Positions 7,842 through 15,381 are shown, numbered from the stretch's first letter. The stretch: 64,000 bases of DNA from Campylobacter ureolyticus (GCF_013372225.1 NZ_CP053832.1:744001-808000); one strand, 5' to 3'. The notes: a model not told the origin generated them from the letters alone. Numbers and translations: made by a program.

Positions 7842-8923
7842 TGTCTATATCTTTAAATTATGATATAAAAAAGACTGAAATTGAAATTTTAGAAAAAATA
7901 AATAGATGTTCATCAGATAAATTAAATGTTATATATTCAGATCAAAAAACTAAACTTATATATCAAGATAATTTTCAAGCAATGTCTATTTTATTAAAAA
8001 CATATAATAATAAAATAGATTTAGTTTATATAGATCCCCCTTTTAATACAGGTCAGGATTTTTTTTATTCAAATTCTAGAACATCTTCAATATCTAATTC
8101 AGAAACAGATAAATTAGCATATAGTGATATTTTTGAATTAGATGATTATCTAGAATTTATTAGAGAAAGACTTTTTTTGATTCATAAATTATTAAGCGAT
8201 AAAGGAACTTTATATTTACATATTGATATAAAAATGGGACATTATATTAAAATTATATTAGATGAAATATTTGGAAAAGATAATTTTTTGAATGAAATTA
8301 CTCGTATAAAATCAAATCCTAAAAACTTTAAAAGAAAAGCATATGGAAATATAAAAGATACAATTTATGTCTATGCTAAAAAAAAATGTATGCAAATTTT
8401 TAATGACATATCTATAAAACTTAGCGATGAAGAGCTTTTAAAAAAATTTCCTAAAATAGACAAAAATGGCGAAAGATATACTACTGTTCCTTGCCATGCA
8501 CCAGGTGAAACACTAAATGGAAACACTGGAAAAAAATGGCGTGGCTTATTACCGCCAAAAGGAAGACACTGGAGAAGCTCTCCTGATGAATTAGAAATGT
8601 TAGATAAAACAGGTTTAATAGAATGGTCAAAAACAAACAACCCTCGCATTAAAAAATATGCAAAAGATCACAAAGGAAAAAAAATACAAGATATTTGGGG
8701 TAATTTTAAAGATCCACAATATCCAAAATACCCAACTGAAAAAAATTTAGAAATGTTAGAGCTTATTGTAAAGCAATCGTCTAATGAGAATTCTATTATA
8801 ATGGATTGTTTTTGTGGTAGTGGCTCCTTTTTAATTGCAGGTTTAAAAAATAATCGTAATGTTATCGGAATAGATATAAGTGAGCAAAGTATGAAAATTT
8901 CAAAGCAAAATATTATAAAATAA
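7841..8923 (+). CDS. Beta-class DNA methyltransferase of the transposon R-M pair
   Basis: 360 residues. The catalytic motif D65-P-P-F-N-T-G comes first and the S-adenosylmethionine motif D-C-F-C-G-S-G (322-328) comes last, the order that defines beta-class methyltransferases. DPPF favours N6-adenine as the product. The 130-320 stretch between them (GRHWRSS, then YPTEKN) is the target-recognition and helper region. It protects host DNA from the upstream endonuclease. It ends 17 bases before the right inverted repeat. The reading frame is intact. Confidence 0.9.
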   Translation: MSISLNYDIKKTEIEILEKINRCSSDKLNVIYSDQKTKLIYQDNFQAMSILLKTYNNKIDLVYIDPPFNTGQDFFYSNSRTSSISNSETDKLAYSDIFELDDYLEFIRERLFLIHKLLSDKGTLYLHIDIKMGHYIKIILDEIFGKDNFLNEITRIKSNPKNFKRKAYGNIKDTIYVYAKKKCMQIFNDISIKLSDEELLKKFPKIDKNGERYTTVPCHAPGETLNGNTGKKWRGLLPPKGRHWRSSPDELEMLDKTGLIEWSKTNNPRIKKYAKDHKGKKIQDIWGNFKDPQYPKYPTEKNLEMLELIVKQSSNENSIIMDCFCGSGSFLIAGLKNNRNVIGIDISEQSMKISKQNIIK

Positions 8924-8940
8924 AAATTTAATTTTTTAAT

Positions 8941-8968
8941 AAAATCAATAAAATATTTTAACAGAGCC
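8941..8968 (-). repeat. Right terminal inverted repeat of the transposon
   Basis: Exact reverse complement of 5898-5925. It ends in AACAGAGCC and is followed directly by the duplicated target. Confidence 0.95.
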
Positions 8969-8976
8969 ATTTTTTA
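8969..8976. repeat. Target site duplication, right copy
   Basis: ATTTTTTA, identical to 5890-5897. Confidence 0.93.
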
Positions 8977-9225
8977 TATTTAATAATGGTAGCTGGTTCA
9001 TATGTATTAGTTAAATTATTTTTGCATTATAATATAAATAATAGTTTTATATGTTTTACAAATTTTTCATCAGTATATTTGGTCGATAGTATAAATAAAA
9101 AAAATGATTTTTATTTATACTTTACTGCCAAAAATGATTATAAAAAACTGAGAAAGTATTTTTTATATAAATTTAATATAGACTTAAATAATACAAAAAA
9201 AGATTTTTTTAGTATGTATAATTAA
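8977..9225 (+). pseudogene. Leader-bearing paralog 2, 3' half
   Basis: 82 codons continue exactly in the frame of the 5' half once the transposon and one duplication are removed. They encode the rest of the fourth helix (YLIMVAGSYVLVKLFLHY) and a cytoplasmic tail with NDYKKLRKYF, the family's C-terminal signature. An in-frame ATG at 8986 could start translation, but there is no ribosome binding site. The fragment has probably lost function. Confidence 0.85.
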
Positions 9226-9247
9226 TAAAAACAAAAAAGGCTAAAAT

Positions 9248-10168
9248 TTGAGCGATGATAAAAGAGAAAAACTTAGAGAATATTTAAGAAATAATAGACC
9301 TAAAAATAGAGCAAATTTAGATAATAACTCTAACAATAAAGAAAAATCTAACAAAAATTTAGAAAATGATTTAAATTTGGATAATTCAAATTTAAATAAT
9401 AACTTAAATTTGGACAATTCTCAAATTTCAGATAATAAAATAAATTCGAATAAAAGAGATTACGATAAAGAGCCATTAATCTTAAAAGATTACACAGAGC
9501 ATATGTCTATGCACTTAGGATTATGTTTGATAGTTAGCTTTTTTATTTTTTTAAATTTTTCTAGTTTTTTTGAAGAATATGACTACGGAAATATAAATTT
9601 AATTTTTTTATTTGTTAATATGCTATTATTTATTGTATTTTTATTCATTGATATTTATTTGTTTATTTTTTTTAATTCAGTTAATCGTATTGTAGTTCTT
9701 TATAATTCATATGCCATATTTTATGAAGAAAATAAAATCACAAAAGAGTTTTTTCTTAAAGGTAAAAATATTGGAGTTAATTCTTTTTTTCATATGGTAA
9801 AAAGTATTATTTTTTTTATTATTCCAGTTCTTATTGTTTTAGTGATTTTGGAATCAATGGAAAAAGGTTTTTTATTTGGCTTTTGTTCATTATTTATCTT
9901 CATAGTTTCATTTATTACAATTATTTGCTACGATTTTTTATTTAGAAAAATTATTTATAAAAATATAAATGGTAATTTAAATGGATTCTATGACAACTGG
10001 CTAAAACTTCACATAGAAATTGGTTGGGAAAGGATGAGTGACCTTGTTACCAGAAGAGGAATTTCGCTATTTTTCTTTAACGAAAAAGACTATAAAGACC
10101 TAAAAGAATATATTCAAATAGTTTTTGATAAAAATTTAGATAAAGATATCAAATCAATTTCGGAATAA
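9248..10168 (+). CDS. Leader-bearing four-helix membrane protein, paralog 3
   Basis: 306 residues from a TTG start preceded by AAAAAGG. The leader MSDDKREKLREYLRNNRP is followed by an expanded Asn/Leu-rich stretch (NLDNS-NLNNN type repeats) to about residue 80. Four hydrophobic segments follow, two on each side of a short strand-rich domain (LYNSYAIFYEENKITKEF). The tail has HIEIGWERMS, FNEKDYKDLKEY and NLDKDIK, very close to paralog 1 at 4204. The middle of the protein is much less similar to its siblings than the two ends. Function unknown. Confidence 0.7.
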   Translation: MSDDKREKLREYLRNNRPKNRANLDNNSNNKEKSNKNLENDLNLDNSNLNNNLNLDNSQISDNKINSNKRDYDKEPLILKDYTEHMSMHLGLCLIVSFFIFLNFSSFFEEYDYGNINLIFLFVNMLLFIVFLFIDIYLFIFFNSVNRIVVLYNSYAIFYEENKITKEFFLKGKNIGVNSFFHMVKSIIFFIIPVLIVLVILESMEKGFLFGFCSLFIFIVSFITIICYDFLFRKIIYKNINGNLNGFYDNWLKLHIEIGWERMSDLVTRRGISLFFFNEKDYKDLKEYIQIVFDKNLDKDIKSISE

Positions 10169-10244
10169 GAAGGAAATTATAAATAGAGAAAACATTATAA
10201 AAAACAGCTTGAAATTTAATTATAAAACAACAAAAGGGTCCAAT

Positions 10245-11105
10245 TTGAGTGATGATAAAAGAGAAAAACTTAGAGAGTATTTAAGAAATAATCGACCTAA
10301 AAGTAAAATAAATTTAGGCAATAGCTCTAATAATAAAGAGAATTCTAATAAAAATTTGGAAAATGAATTAAATTTGTGTAATTCGAATTTAAACAATGAC
10401 TCAAATTCAAAAACCTTAAAAAATAGTTTAGATAATTCTCAAATTTCAAATAATAAAACAAATTCAAATAAAAGAGATTATGATAAAGAACCGTTGATTA
10501 TAAGAGATTACAATATGCACGAAACAGCCTTTTTTGCAGTTATTCTTTTGCTATTCTTTTTGTTTGATTTTATTTTTAATGACACAAGTGAGTTTTTCAC
10601 TCCAAAAAGAGTTGTTTTTATATTTATTCTTTTGGAAATTATTTTAGAATTATTTAAGTGTTTTTATAAAACTATTATTTTTTATGATTCAAAAATTGTC
10701 TATAAAAAAGGAAGCGATACAGCACTTGAAATAAATTTAAGCGACATAGTTGGAGTTTATAAAACTGCTATGTGTAATGAAAATTTTCAAACCCAAAAAT
10801 TTATTTCTAAAAAACTTTTTATTTTTGCTGCAGTTTTGGTCGGACTTGTTATGATTATTTTTGATTTTAATACATTTATATTCTTTTTTGGATGGATTTT
10901 TGCTATATTTTTTGGTGGCAAATTTATATTTTTTGTTCTTTTAAATAAAAAAATTGGTTTTAAAATTTATACTAGTTATTTAATAAAAACAGAGAAAAAC
11001 ATCATAAATTTTTTGCCAAAAGAAAGTGATAATATGGAAATAAAAAGATATTTCTTTGATAAATTAAAATATATAAAATTTGATAAACAATTACTTATTA
11101 GCTAA
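10245..11105 (+). CDS. Leader-bearing four-helix membrane protein, paralog 4
   Basis: 286 residues. I place the start at the TTG at 10245, which aligns with the MSDDKREK start of the siblings. An upstream in-frame TTG at 10209 lies in intergenic repeat sequence. The leader runs to KRDYDKEP at about residue 84. Helices follow, with a soluble part (FYDSKIVYKKGSDTALEI) between the pairs, then a short tail with MEIKRYFFDKLKYI. This body differs from those of the 4204 and 9248 paralogs and is closer in pattern to the 2607 and 3258 proteins. It shares the leader but has a different body. Confidence 0.7.
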   Translation: MSDDKREKLREYLRNNRPKSKINLGNSSNNKENSNKNLENELNLCNSNLNNDSNSKTLKNSLDNSQISNNKTNSNKRDYDKEPLIIRDYNMHETAFFAVILLLFFLFDFIFNDTSEFFTPKRVVFIFILLEIILELFKCFYKTIIFYDSKIVYKKGSDTALEINLSDIVGVYKTAMCNENFQTQKFISKKLFIFAAVLVGLVMIIFDFNTFIFFFGWIFAIFFGGKFIFFVLLNKKIGFKIYTSYLIKTEKNIINFLPKESDNMEIKRYFFDKLKYIKFDKQLLIS

Positions 11106-11119
11106 ACAAGGAGAAAACA

Positions 11120-11197
11120 ATGTCAAATACAAATACAAGAATTAATACTGCTCTTAAAGAGCTATCTAAGGCACAACAAGAATTAGGCTACTATTGA
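11120..11197 (+). other. Orphan short ORF (25 codons) with strong ribosome binding site
   Basis: AAGGAG and ATG open MSNTNTRINTALKELSKAQQ and stop after GYY. The N-terminus aligns loosely with the 5116 ORF (TRIN, then EL-K). It occupies the same place relative to the gene before it, directly after the stop of a leader-bearing paralog. It is probably a gene head without a body. Confidence 0.4.
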
Positions 11198-11221
11198 TAT
11201 TTTAATGCTGGATTTGTTAAA

Positions 11222-11893
11222 ATGATGAGAAATAAATTTAAAGAGAATATGTTTATGAAAGATAAACTTATAGAGCATCTTAGAAAAAAAGAGAATCATT
11301 ATAAAGACCGTGCTTATTTCAAAAATCTGTATATGTATTGGGCTATGTATTTATTAGTTTTTATTATTCCTAATTCTATTTTTGAAATTTTGCCATTTAC
11401 AAAAGATTTTTTTATCTGTTTATTTAGCGATATTCCACTTTTAAAAAATTTATTAAATAACCCCAAATATCCAGACTATGTAGTTTTTTATGTCTGTTTA
11501 ATAAGTGTAATAACTATTATTTTTGCATTTAAATTAATATATGATTATTTTTATTTTAGAATATATGAATTTGGAATGTTTGATATATATAAAATAAAAA
11601 ATACAAATTATAAAAAAGCCAAAGACGGTAATAAAATTAAGACTTTTTTGATTGTTTTTATAATTGAACCAATTATTATAGGAGTAATGATATGGTCTTT
11701 TTATTTTTATAACGGCTTTTTAGAAAGCGATTTATTTGCTAACGAGGGAAATATATCAAATCTTTTTCAAACTAGATTTGGTGCATTTTTTATGATGGTT
11801 ATTTGGCAAGGATTTATGAGCATGTTTGTTGCTGGATATCCAGTTTACTTTGTTGATTGCGTGCATGATATTTTAAAAAAGGAGAAAAAATGA
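11222..11893 (+). CDS. Four-helix membrane protein, unrelated leader
   Basis: 223 residues; not recognised. After a basic amphipathic N-terminus (MMRNKFKENMFMKDKLIEHL) there are helices at about 38-58, 86-108, 143-165 and 186-210. There is a charged cytoplasmic loop between the second and third and a short basic C-terminus. Its stop overlaps the start of a 19-codon ORF whose peptide repeats this protein's own N-terminus, a sign of local duplication and loss. By layout it may belong with the other island membrane proteins, but it lacks their tail signature. Confidence 0.6.
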   Translation: MMRNKFKENMFMKDKLIEHLRKKENHYKDRAYFKNLYMYWAMYLLVFIIPNSIFEILPFTKDFFICLFSDIPLLKNLLNNPKYPDYVVFYVCLISVITIIFAFKLIYDYFYFRIYEFGMFDIYKIKNTNYKKAKDGNKIKTFLIVFIIEPIIIGVMIWSFYFYNGFLESDLFANEGNISNLFQTRFGAFFMMVIWQGFMSMFVAGYPVYFVDCVHDILKKEKK

Positions 11894-11949
11894 ATAATTT
11901 TAGTAAATTTAAAGAGAATATTTTTATGAGATATAAACTTATAGAGTAA
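11890..11949 (+). pseudogene. Remnant duplicating the front of the preceding gene
   Basis: An ATG overlapping the previous stop (ATGA) opens MNNFSKFKENIFMRYKLIE and then stops. It matches the first 19 residues of the 11222 protein (KFKENMFMKDKLIE). It is what is left of a tandem copy of that gene. Confidence 0.55.
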
Positions 11950-12002
11950 AAAAGAAAAATGACTAAAAATAACATTTACCTACTCTATATTGTAAATGGA
12001 GA

Positions 12003-12552
12003 ATGACTGTGAATATTTTTAAACAAATACTTATATTTTTATCTTACTTATCAACTGTTTTTACTATATTTTTTGTTTGGTGGGGTGGGGCAATTTTTGG
12101 AACAATGTCTATTTTTACAATTTCTTTTTTATTTATTTTTTTAATTTTATTTGTGTTAGTGTTTTTAATCTCAAAACTAGTGGAAAAATTTTTTAAAAAA
12201 GATTCTATTAAAAATAAAACTCAAAAAATTTTTTCTAAAAAATTTAAAAAAATTATTTTAATTACAAGTATCATATTGTTACCTTTTTTAATATTTTTTT
12301 ACACATAAATTTGTATATAAAAAACCACCTTTTTTAATAGACTTCATTGTAAATAATAAAGAGAGTAAAGTTGTTGATTATTTAAATAAGAATGTCTCAA
12401 ATGATACAAATATGCAAAATTATTTGATTAAACAGGGTTTTGATTGCGAATTTGAAAATTCAAAAATGAGATGTGTTTTTGAAGATTTTTTCTATAGAGA
12501 TTATAGAAGAATTGTTGTCTTGAAAGATAAAAAAATAAAGATATTACGATAA
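12003..12552 (+). pseudogene. Small membrane protein gene broken (or switched) at a T7 run
   Basis: The first frame (101 codons, 12003-12308) encodes two hydrophobic helices and stops just after a run of seven T. Removing one T joins it to an open frame that runs to a TAA at 12550-12552 and adds about 80 hydrophilic residues (HKFVYKKPPFLIDFI to KDKKIKILR). The joined product would have about 180 residues with two N-terminal helices and a soluble outer or inner domain. Either the gene is dead, the run is phase-variable, or the base call is wrong. No family recognised. Confidence 0.6.
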
Positions 12553-12634
12553 AAGAAGTTATTTGATTTAATGCTTTAAATATAAATATTTAGTTTTGAT
12601 TTATTTAAAAGGCTAAATTTATAAAGGATAGAAA

Positions 12635-13090
12635 ATGCAAGTAGAACAAGAAAAACTTATTTTTATAATGAAGCAAAAAAAAGGAATAATAATTGTTTTA
12701 TACTATATATTTGCTACTCTTTGGGATTTAGCTACAGCATTTATCTGCATAATCTTTATGACTTTAGATAATGTCATTCCAAATATAATGGGATTTTTGA
12801 TTTTAGTTTTTATACCATACCAGTTTTTTTGTATGTTTGATATAAAAGAAGTTGTTTGTTATGAAGATTATTTACTAATTAAAAGAAAATTTTTTACTAA
12901 AAAAATTTTTTATAACCATCTAAAATATTATTGCTTTATGAGAGCAGTTAGAACTAAAATATTAGGACTTAGATTCAAAAAATATAGACTTACAGTAGCC
13001 ATTAATGAATATATGTTTAAACCAAGTGATATCCAAGAATTTATAAAAATCCTAGAAAGTAAAAAAATATCAAAGTATTCGCTATTTTGA
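12635..13090 (+). CDS. Two-helix membrane protein with a strand-rich C-terminal domain
   Basis: 151 residues. Helices lie at about 17-40 and 46-66. The soluble part that follows (VVCYEDYLLIKRKFF to LKYYCF) has the alternating pattern of a small PH-like beta domain. It ends in a helix (PSDIQEFIKILESKK). This is the helix-helix-beta half of the island paralogs, without the second helix pair. The ribosome binding site is AAAGG. It sits in front of the effector debris and, like the paralogs, is only a candidate immunity protein. Confidence 0.6.
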   Translation: MQVEQEKLIFIMKQKKGIIIVLYYIFATLWDLATAFICIIFMTLDNVIPNIMGFLILVFIPYQFFCMFDIKEVVCYEDYLLIKRKFFTKKIFYNHLKYYCFMRAVRTKILGLRFKKYRLTVAINEYMFKPSDIQEFIKILESKKISKYSLF

Positions 13091-13104
13091 AAAAGGAGGT
13101 TTAA

Positions 13105-13311
13105 ATGCAAGGTTATGTATATACAAAAGATAATAACAGAACAAAGGAAGCAGTAGTAGTTGATAAAAATAGTGGAAAAACTATAGCATTATCAAGTTTT
13201 AGTGATGGCACCATTAGTGAAGGAATGAAAACTGTTGCAGAAACTGCTAAAGGTGTGGCACGAGAACTATTGCTGGTAAAGTATTTTAATAACTTAAAGG
13301 TCTCTTTATGA
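13105..13311 (+). CDS. Short soluble protein, possibly the truncated head of an effector
   Basis: 68 residues behind a very strong AAAGGAGG site, with an ATG start. The first 45 residues (YVYTKDNNRTKEAVVVDKNS, then ISEGMKTVAETAKGVARE) look like a folded or repeat-type head. The last 15 look like frame-shifted random sequence. The stop overlaps the ATG of the lipoprotein gene. I read it as the front of a larger secreted protein whose body was lost. Not recognised. Confidence 0.45.
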   Translation: MQGYVYTKDNNRTKEAVVVDKNSGKTIALSSFSDGTISEGMKTVAETAKGVARELLLVKYFNNLKVSL

Positions 13312-13727
13312 AATTAAATGCTGCTAAGAATAAAATAATAGTTCTTTTAGCAATATGTTTATCCGCTGTGTTTTTATTTGTAGGTTGTGATAGTCGTAAG
13401 TGCAGAACCAAAGAAAATGATAATGCAAATAAAATAATATTTCAAAGAATACGTAATTTTGAACACTTAGGTGGTGCATGGACTTGTTGTGTTGATGCAC
13501 GAAGAGATTGTAGTATGATTTATGGGGCTAATGATTCTGATATGAAGATTTTACTGGAAGATTTATCAAAAGCCATCCATTTACCAAACATAAATTTAGA
13601 ATTGTACGTGTATGAAGATACAAACCCAAAAGATAAAAATTTAAAACCAAAAGCTGGGCCAATAATGGTTATAAAAATAGATAAAACAAAAGGAGAACAA
13701 GATGCCAAAGGTTGCAATTTATACTGA
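13308..13727 (+). CDS. Cysteine-containing lipoprotein next to the effector remnant
   Basis: 139 residues with a lipoprotein signal: charged MKLNAAKNK, a hydrophobic core, and a V-G-C27 lipobox. The mature part is about 112 residues with more cysteines (CRTKE, TCCVDARRDC, KGC) that could form disulfides in the periplasm. The ATG overlaps the previous stop (ATGA). The decayed effector frame starts inside its 3' end behind AAAAGGAG. A periplasmic lipoprotein coupled to a cell-wall amidase-type effector would fit an immunity protein. That is inference from position only. Confidence 0.6.
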   Translation: MKLNAAKNKIIVLLAICLSAVFLFVGCDSRKCRTKENDNANKIIFQRIRNFEHLGGAWTCCVDARRDCSMIYGANDSDMKILLEDLSKAIHLPNINLELYVYEDTNPKDKNLKPKAGPIMVIKIDKTKGEQDAKGCNLY

Positions 13728-14344
13728 TATTTTTGGTAAAGATGAGAGACCTCATACTTTTTAGGGATAGCAGATGGTGCTGGTAATGCGATATATAAAG
13801 GGTTTGGACCAAGTGAGCATGGCTTAATTAAAGTTGGAAATGGAATTGTTAGTGATGAATAAAAATGAGATGCATGAATAGCAACACAAAATAGAATTTA
13901 ATATATCGCAAAAACAATATGATGATTTAATAAGCAATATAGAAAAAAGTTCAAAAAATTCACCAAAATATCATTTGCCATCTGGTGCTCAATGTACTGT
14001 TTGGGCTATGGATATGTTGTATTAGTCAAATATTATAGATTCTTTTGGCATTTTTGAGCATTATACCGACATGAGAGAGAAATCCACTTGCTGGTTTTGC
14101 TCAAACTTTATTAATAAATCCATATATTCAGTTTTTTGGAAGTATTATAGATAATTTTTTTTAGAATCAATGAGGCATTAGATTATTGAAAAAATAAGTT
14201 TACCTCTCTAACCATCTACGACCCTTTAATCCTTGATTTAAATGGTGATGGTATAAAAACTATGTAATAGAAATTTATCCAGATGAGTATATTGGCAAAC
14301 AAGAAACAACTGGAGATGAAATTCTAAATCTAATAAAAAATTAA
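13702..14344 (+). pseudogene. Decayed effector: permuted papain-like amidase region plus DPLILDLNGDGI region
   Basis: An ATG at 13702 (site AAAAGGAG) opens MPKVAIYTDIFGKDERPHTF and stops. One extra T joins it to GIADGAGNAIYKGFGPSEHG in another frame. After further lesions come ISQKQYDDLISNIEKSSKNS, HLPSGAQCTVWAMDMLY, NPLAGFAQTLLINPYIQFF, and SLTIYDPLILDLNGDGIKT. The last frame is IEIYPDEYIGKQETTGDEIL, ending at 14344. An early His (PHTF), Y-GF-P and a later Q-C-T-V-W-A is the order of permuted NlpC/P60-like amidases. The YDPLILDLNGDGI motif occurs in large secreted RTX-like or polymorphic toxins. At least three frame changes and two internal stops show it is dead. Confidence 0.65.
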
Positions 14345-14392
14345 AATTTTTATTAAGAAAAATTATAGCTTTTTGGTAGATAAAATAGCTTA

Positions 14393-14571
14393 TTACTTCA
14401 TATTTTTTAAAATATTAGATATTAGTTCATCTATATCATTTATTATTAGTTTCTCATTGTTAGTTTTTTTAGTATTAGATTTAGCCTTTTCTACTTGATT
14501 AATGACTTCATATAGTGTTTTACCAATTGATATTGCTATCTCTAAATATTTTAGAATTTTTTTGTGTCCAT
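14393..14571 (-). pseudogene. Small peptide gene with a frameshift in an A7 run
   Basis: On the minus strand ATG at 14571, behind GGAGA, opens MDTKKF and stops. One extra A in the run of seven gives a 59-residue frame (ILKYLEIAISIGKTLYEVIN, then a Lys/Asn-rich stretch, LIINDIDELISNILKNMK). It would be an amphipathic or membrane-active small protein. Either it is dead, the run is variable, or the call is off by one. Confidence 0.45.
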
Positions 14572-14634
14572 GTTGTCTCCTTATTTATTTTGAAATTATG
14601 ATAATAGTCTTTTATATTTGCTCATGTTTAAGTA

Positions 14635-14730
14635 TTATTTGAAGTTTTTTATTGTCTTTGCTATTTTGTAAGCTGCAGAAACTCCTGTAATTATTAGATT
14701 TAGAATTTTAAATATCGCAATTTGGTTCAT
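14635..14730 (-). CDS. 31-residue membrane peptide
   Basis: ATG at 14730 behind a good AAGGAG site encodes MNQIAIFKILNLIITGVSAA followed by a basic tail (YKIAKTIKNFK). It is one hydrophobic segment with a positive C-terminus, the look of a small single-pass membrane peptide such as the toxic peptides of type I toxin-antitoxin systems. It resembles the frameshifted neighbour at 14393 in pattern (hydrophobic segment, G-K/T, then K-rich). Too short to assign. The ribosome binding site is the main support for it being real. Confidence 0.4.
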   Translation of the reverse strand: MNQIAIFKILNLIITGVSAAYKIAKTIKNFK

Positions 14731-15381
14731 AATTTACTCCTTGATTATTTTTTAGAAATTATAGCTCTATAAAAAAACATCTGTTGTCCTATTCGTATCA
14801 TATGATTGCTTTTTTAAAAAAATTATAATTTCAATATCATTAAAAACTTAAATTTTTTATCAACATCTTTACTAATTGATTTGCGAACTTTTTGCTTGAA
14901 ATTTAGATGATATAGGGATTTAGAAAGCTAAATTTAGTATAATTTTGATCGTTTTTTATATAAGAGATACAAGAGTTTAGGCCGTTAAAAGACATTGACC
15001 CGATTTAATGGGATTGAAAAATTCATCTAATTAAGTAGTAATACATAAAATTAAAATTAAGCTAAAAGTAATTTTATATGATATTTTAATATTATATTAG
15101 GCAAGATGTTATAATTTAAATTAATAAAGTAATTAGGATTAAATTTTTATAGTGAAATTTTAAAGATATTAATAATCTTGCTTTAAAGATATCTTTAATA
15201 ATGCATTTTAGTAAGTGTTGTAACAAATCATCATTATATAGTTAGTGGTGATTACGGTGCAACAAAAAGATACAAATTTATAAAAAATTTTAAAAAGTAA
15301 AATAAGAAATAATCAAATAATAACTAAAAAGATTTATAATTTTAAAAGTTGTAGATTTGCTGCATAAAAAGGGAAGAATAA
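14731..15381. other. 650-base A+T-rich gap at the right end of the island
   Basis: No gene of useful length is visible on either strand. It holds an 18-codon minus-strand ORF (MIRIGQQMFFYRAIISKK) upstream of the 31-residue peptide and a lone CRISPR-repeat-like stretch at 14985-15020. At 15183-15198 there is a perfect palindrome (TTAAAGATATCTTTAA). At about 15213-15300 a short plus-strand frame ends in IVSGDYGATKRYKFIKNFKK and may be a gene tail. The rest looks like decayed DNA. Confidence 0.5.
14985..15020 (+). other. Single CRISPR-repeat-like sequence (no array)
   Basis: The stretch contains GACCCGATTTAATGGGATTG followed by AAAA. The motif with an internal CCC/GGG palindrome (CCCGATTTAATGGG) and an ATTGAAA end is typical of type I-B/III CRISPR repeats. 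No second copy follows at repeat-spacer distance, and no cas gene is nearby. At most it is a dead remnant or a last repeat. Confidence 0.25.

Larger units (their letters stand above)
5898..8968 (+). mobile_element. IS1595-family transposon carrying a type II restriction-modification pair
   Basis: A complete 3,071-base element. It has perfect 28-base terminal inverted repeats beginning GGCTCTGTTAAAATATT and an 8-base target duplication (ATTTTTTA) on both sides. It holds three genes in one direction: an ISXO2/IS1595-type transposase, a PD-(D/E)XK restriction endonuclease 11 bases later, and a beta-class DNA methyltransferase whose ATG overlaps the endonuclease stop. Passenger genes are known in some IS1595-family members. 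Ends, duplication and all three reading frames are intact, so it looks recently active. It interrupts a membrane-protein paralog. Confidence 0.93.

Noticed and set aside
14985-15020. A CRISPR array
   Set aside because: Only one repeat-like copy, no spacer-repeat pattern and no cas gene nearby.
14941-15020. tRNA or other structural RNA gene
   Set aside because: No cloverleaf, T-loop or known RNA motif could be found; likewise no tRNA or rRNA was found elsewhere in the window.
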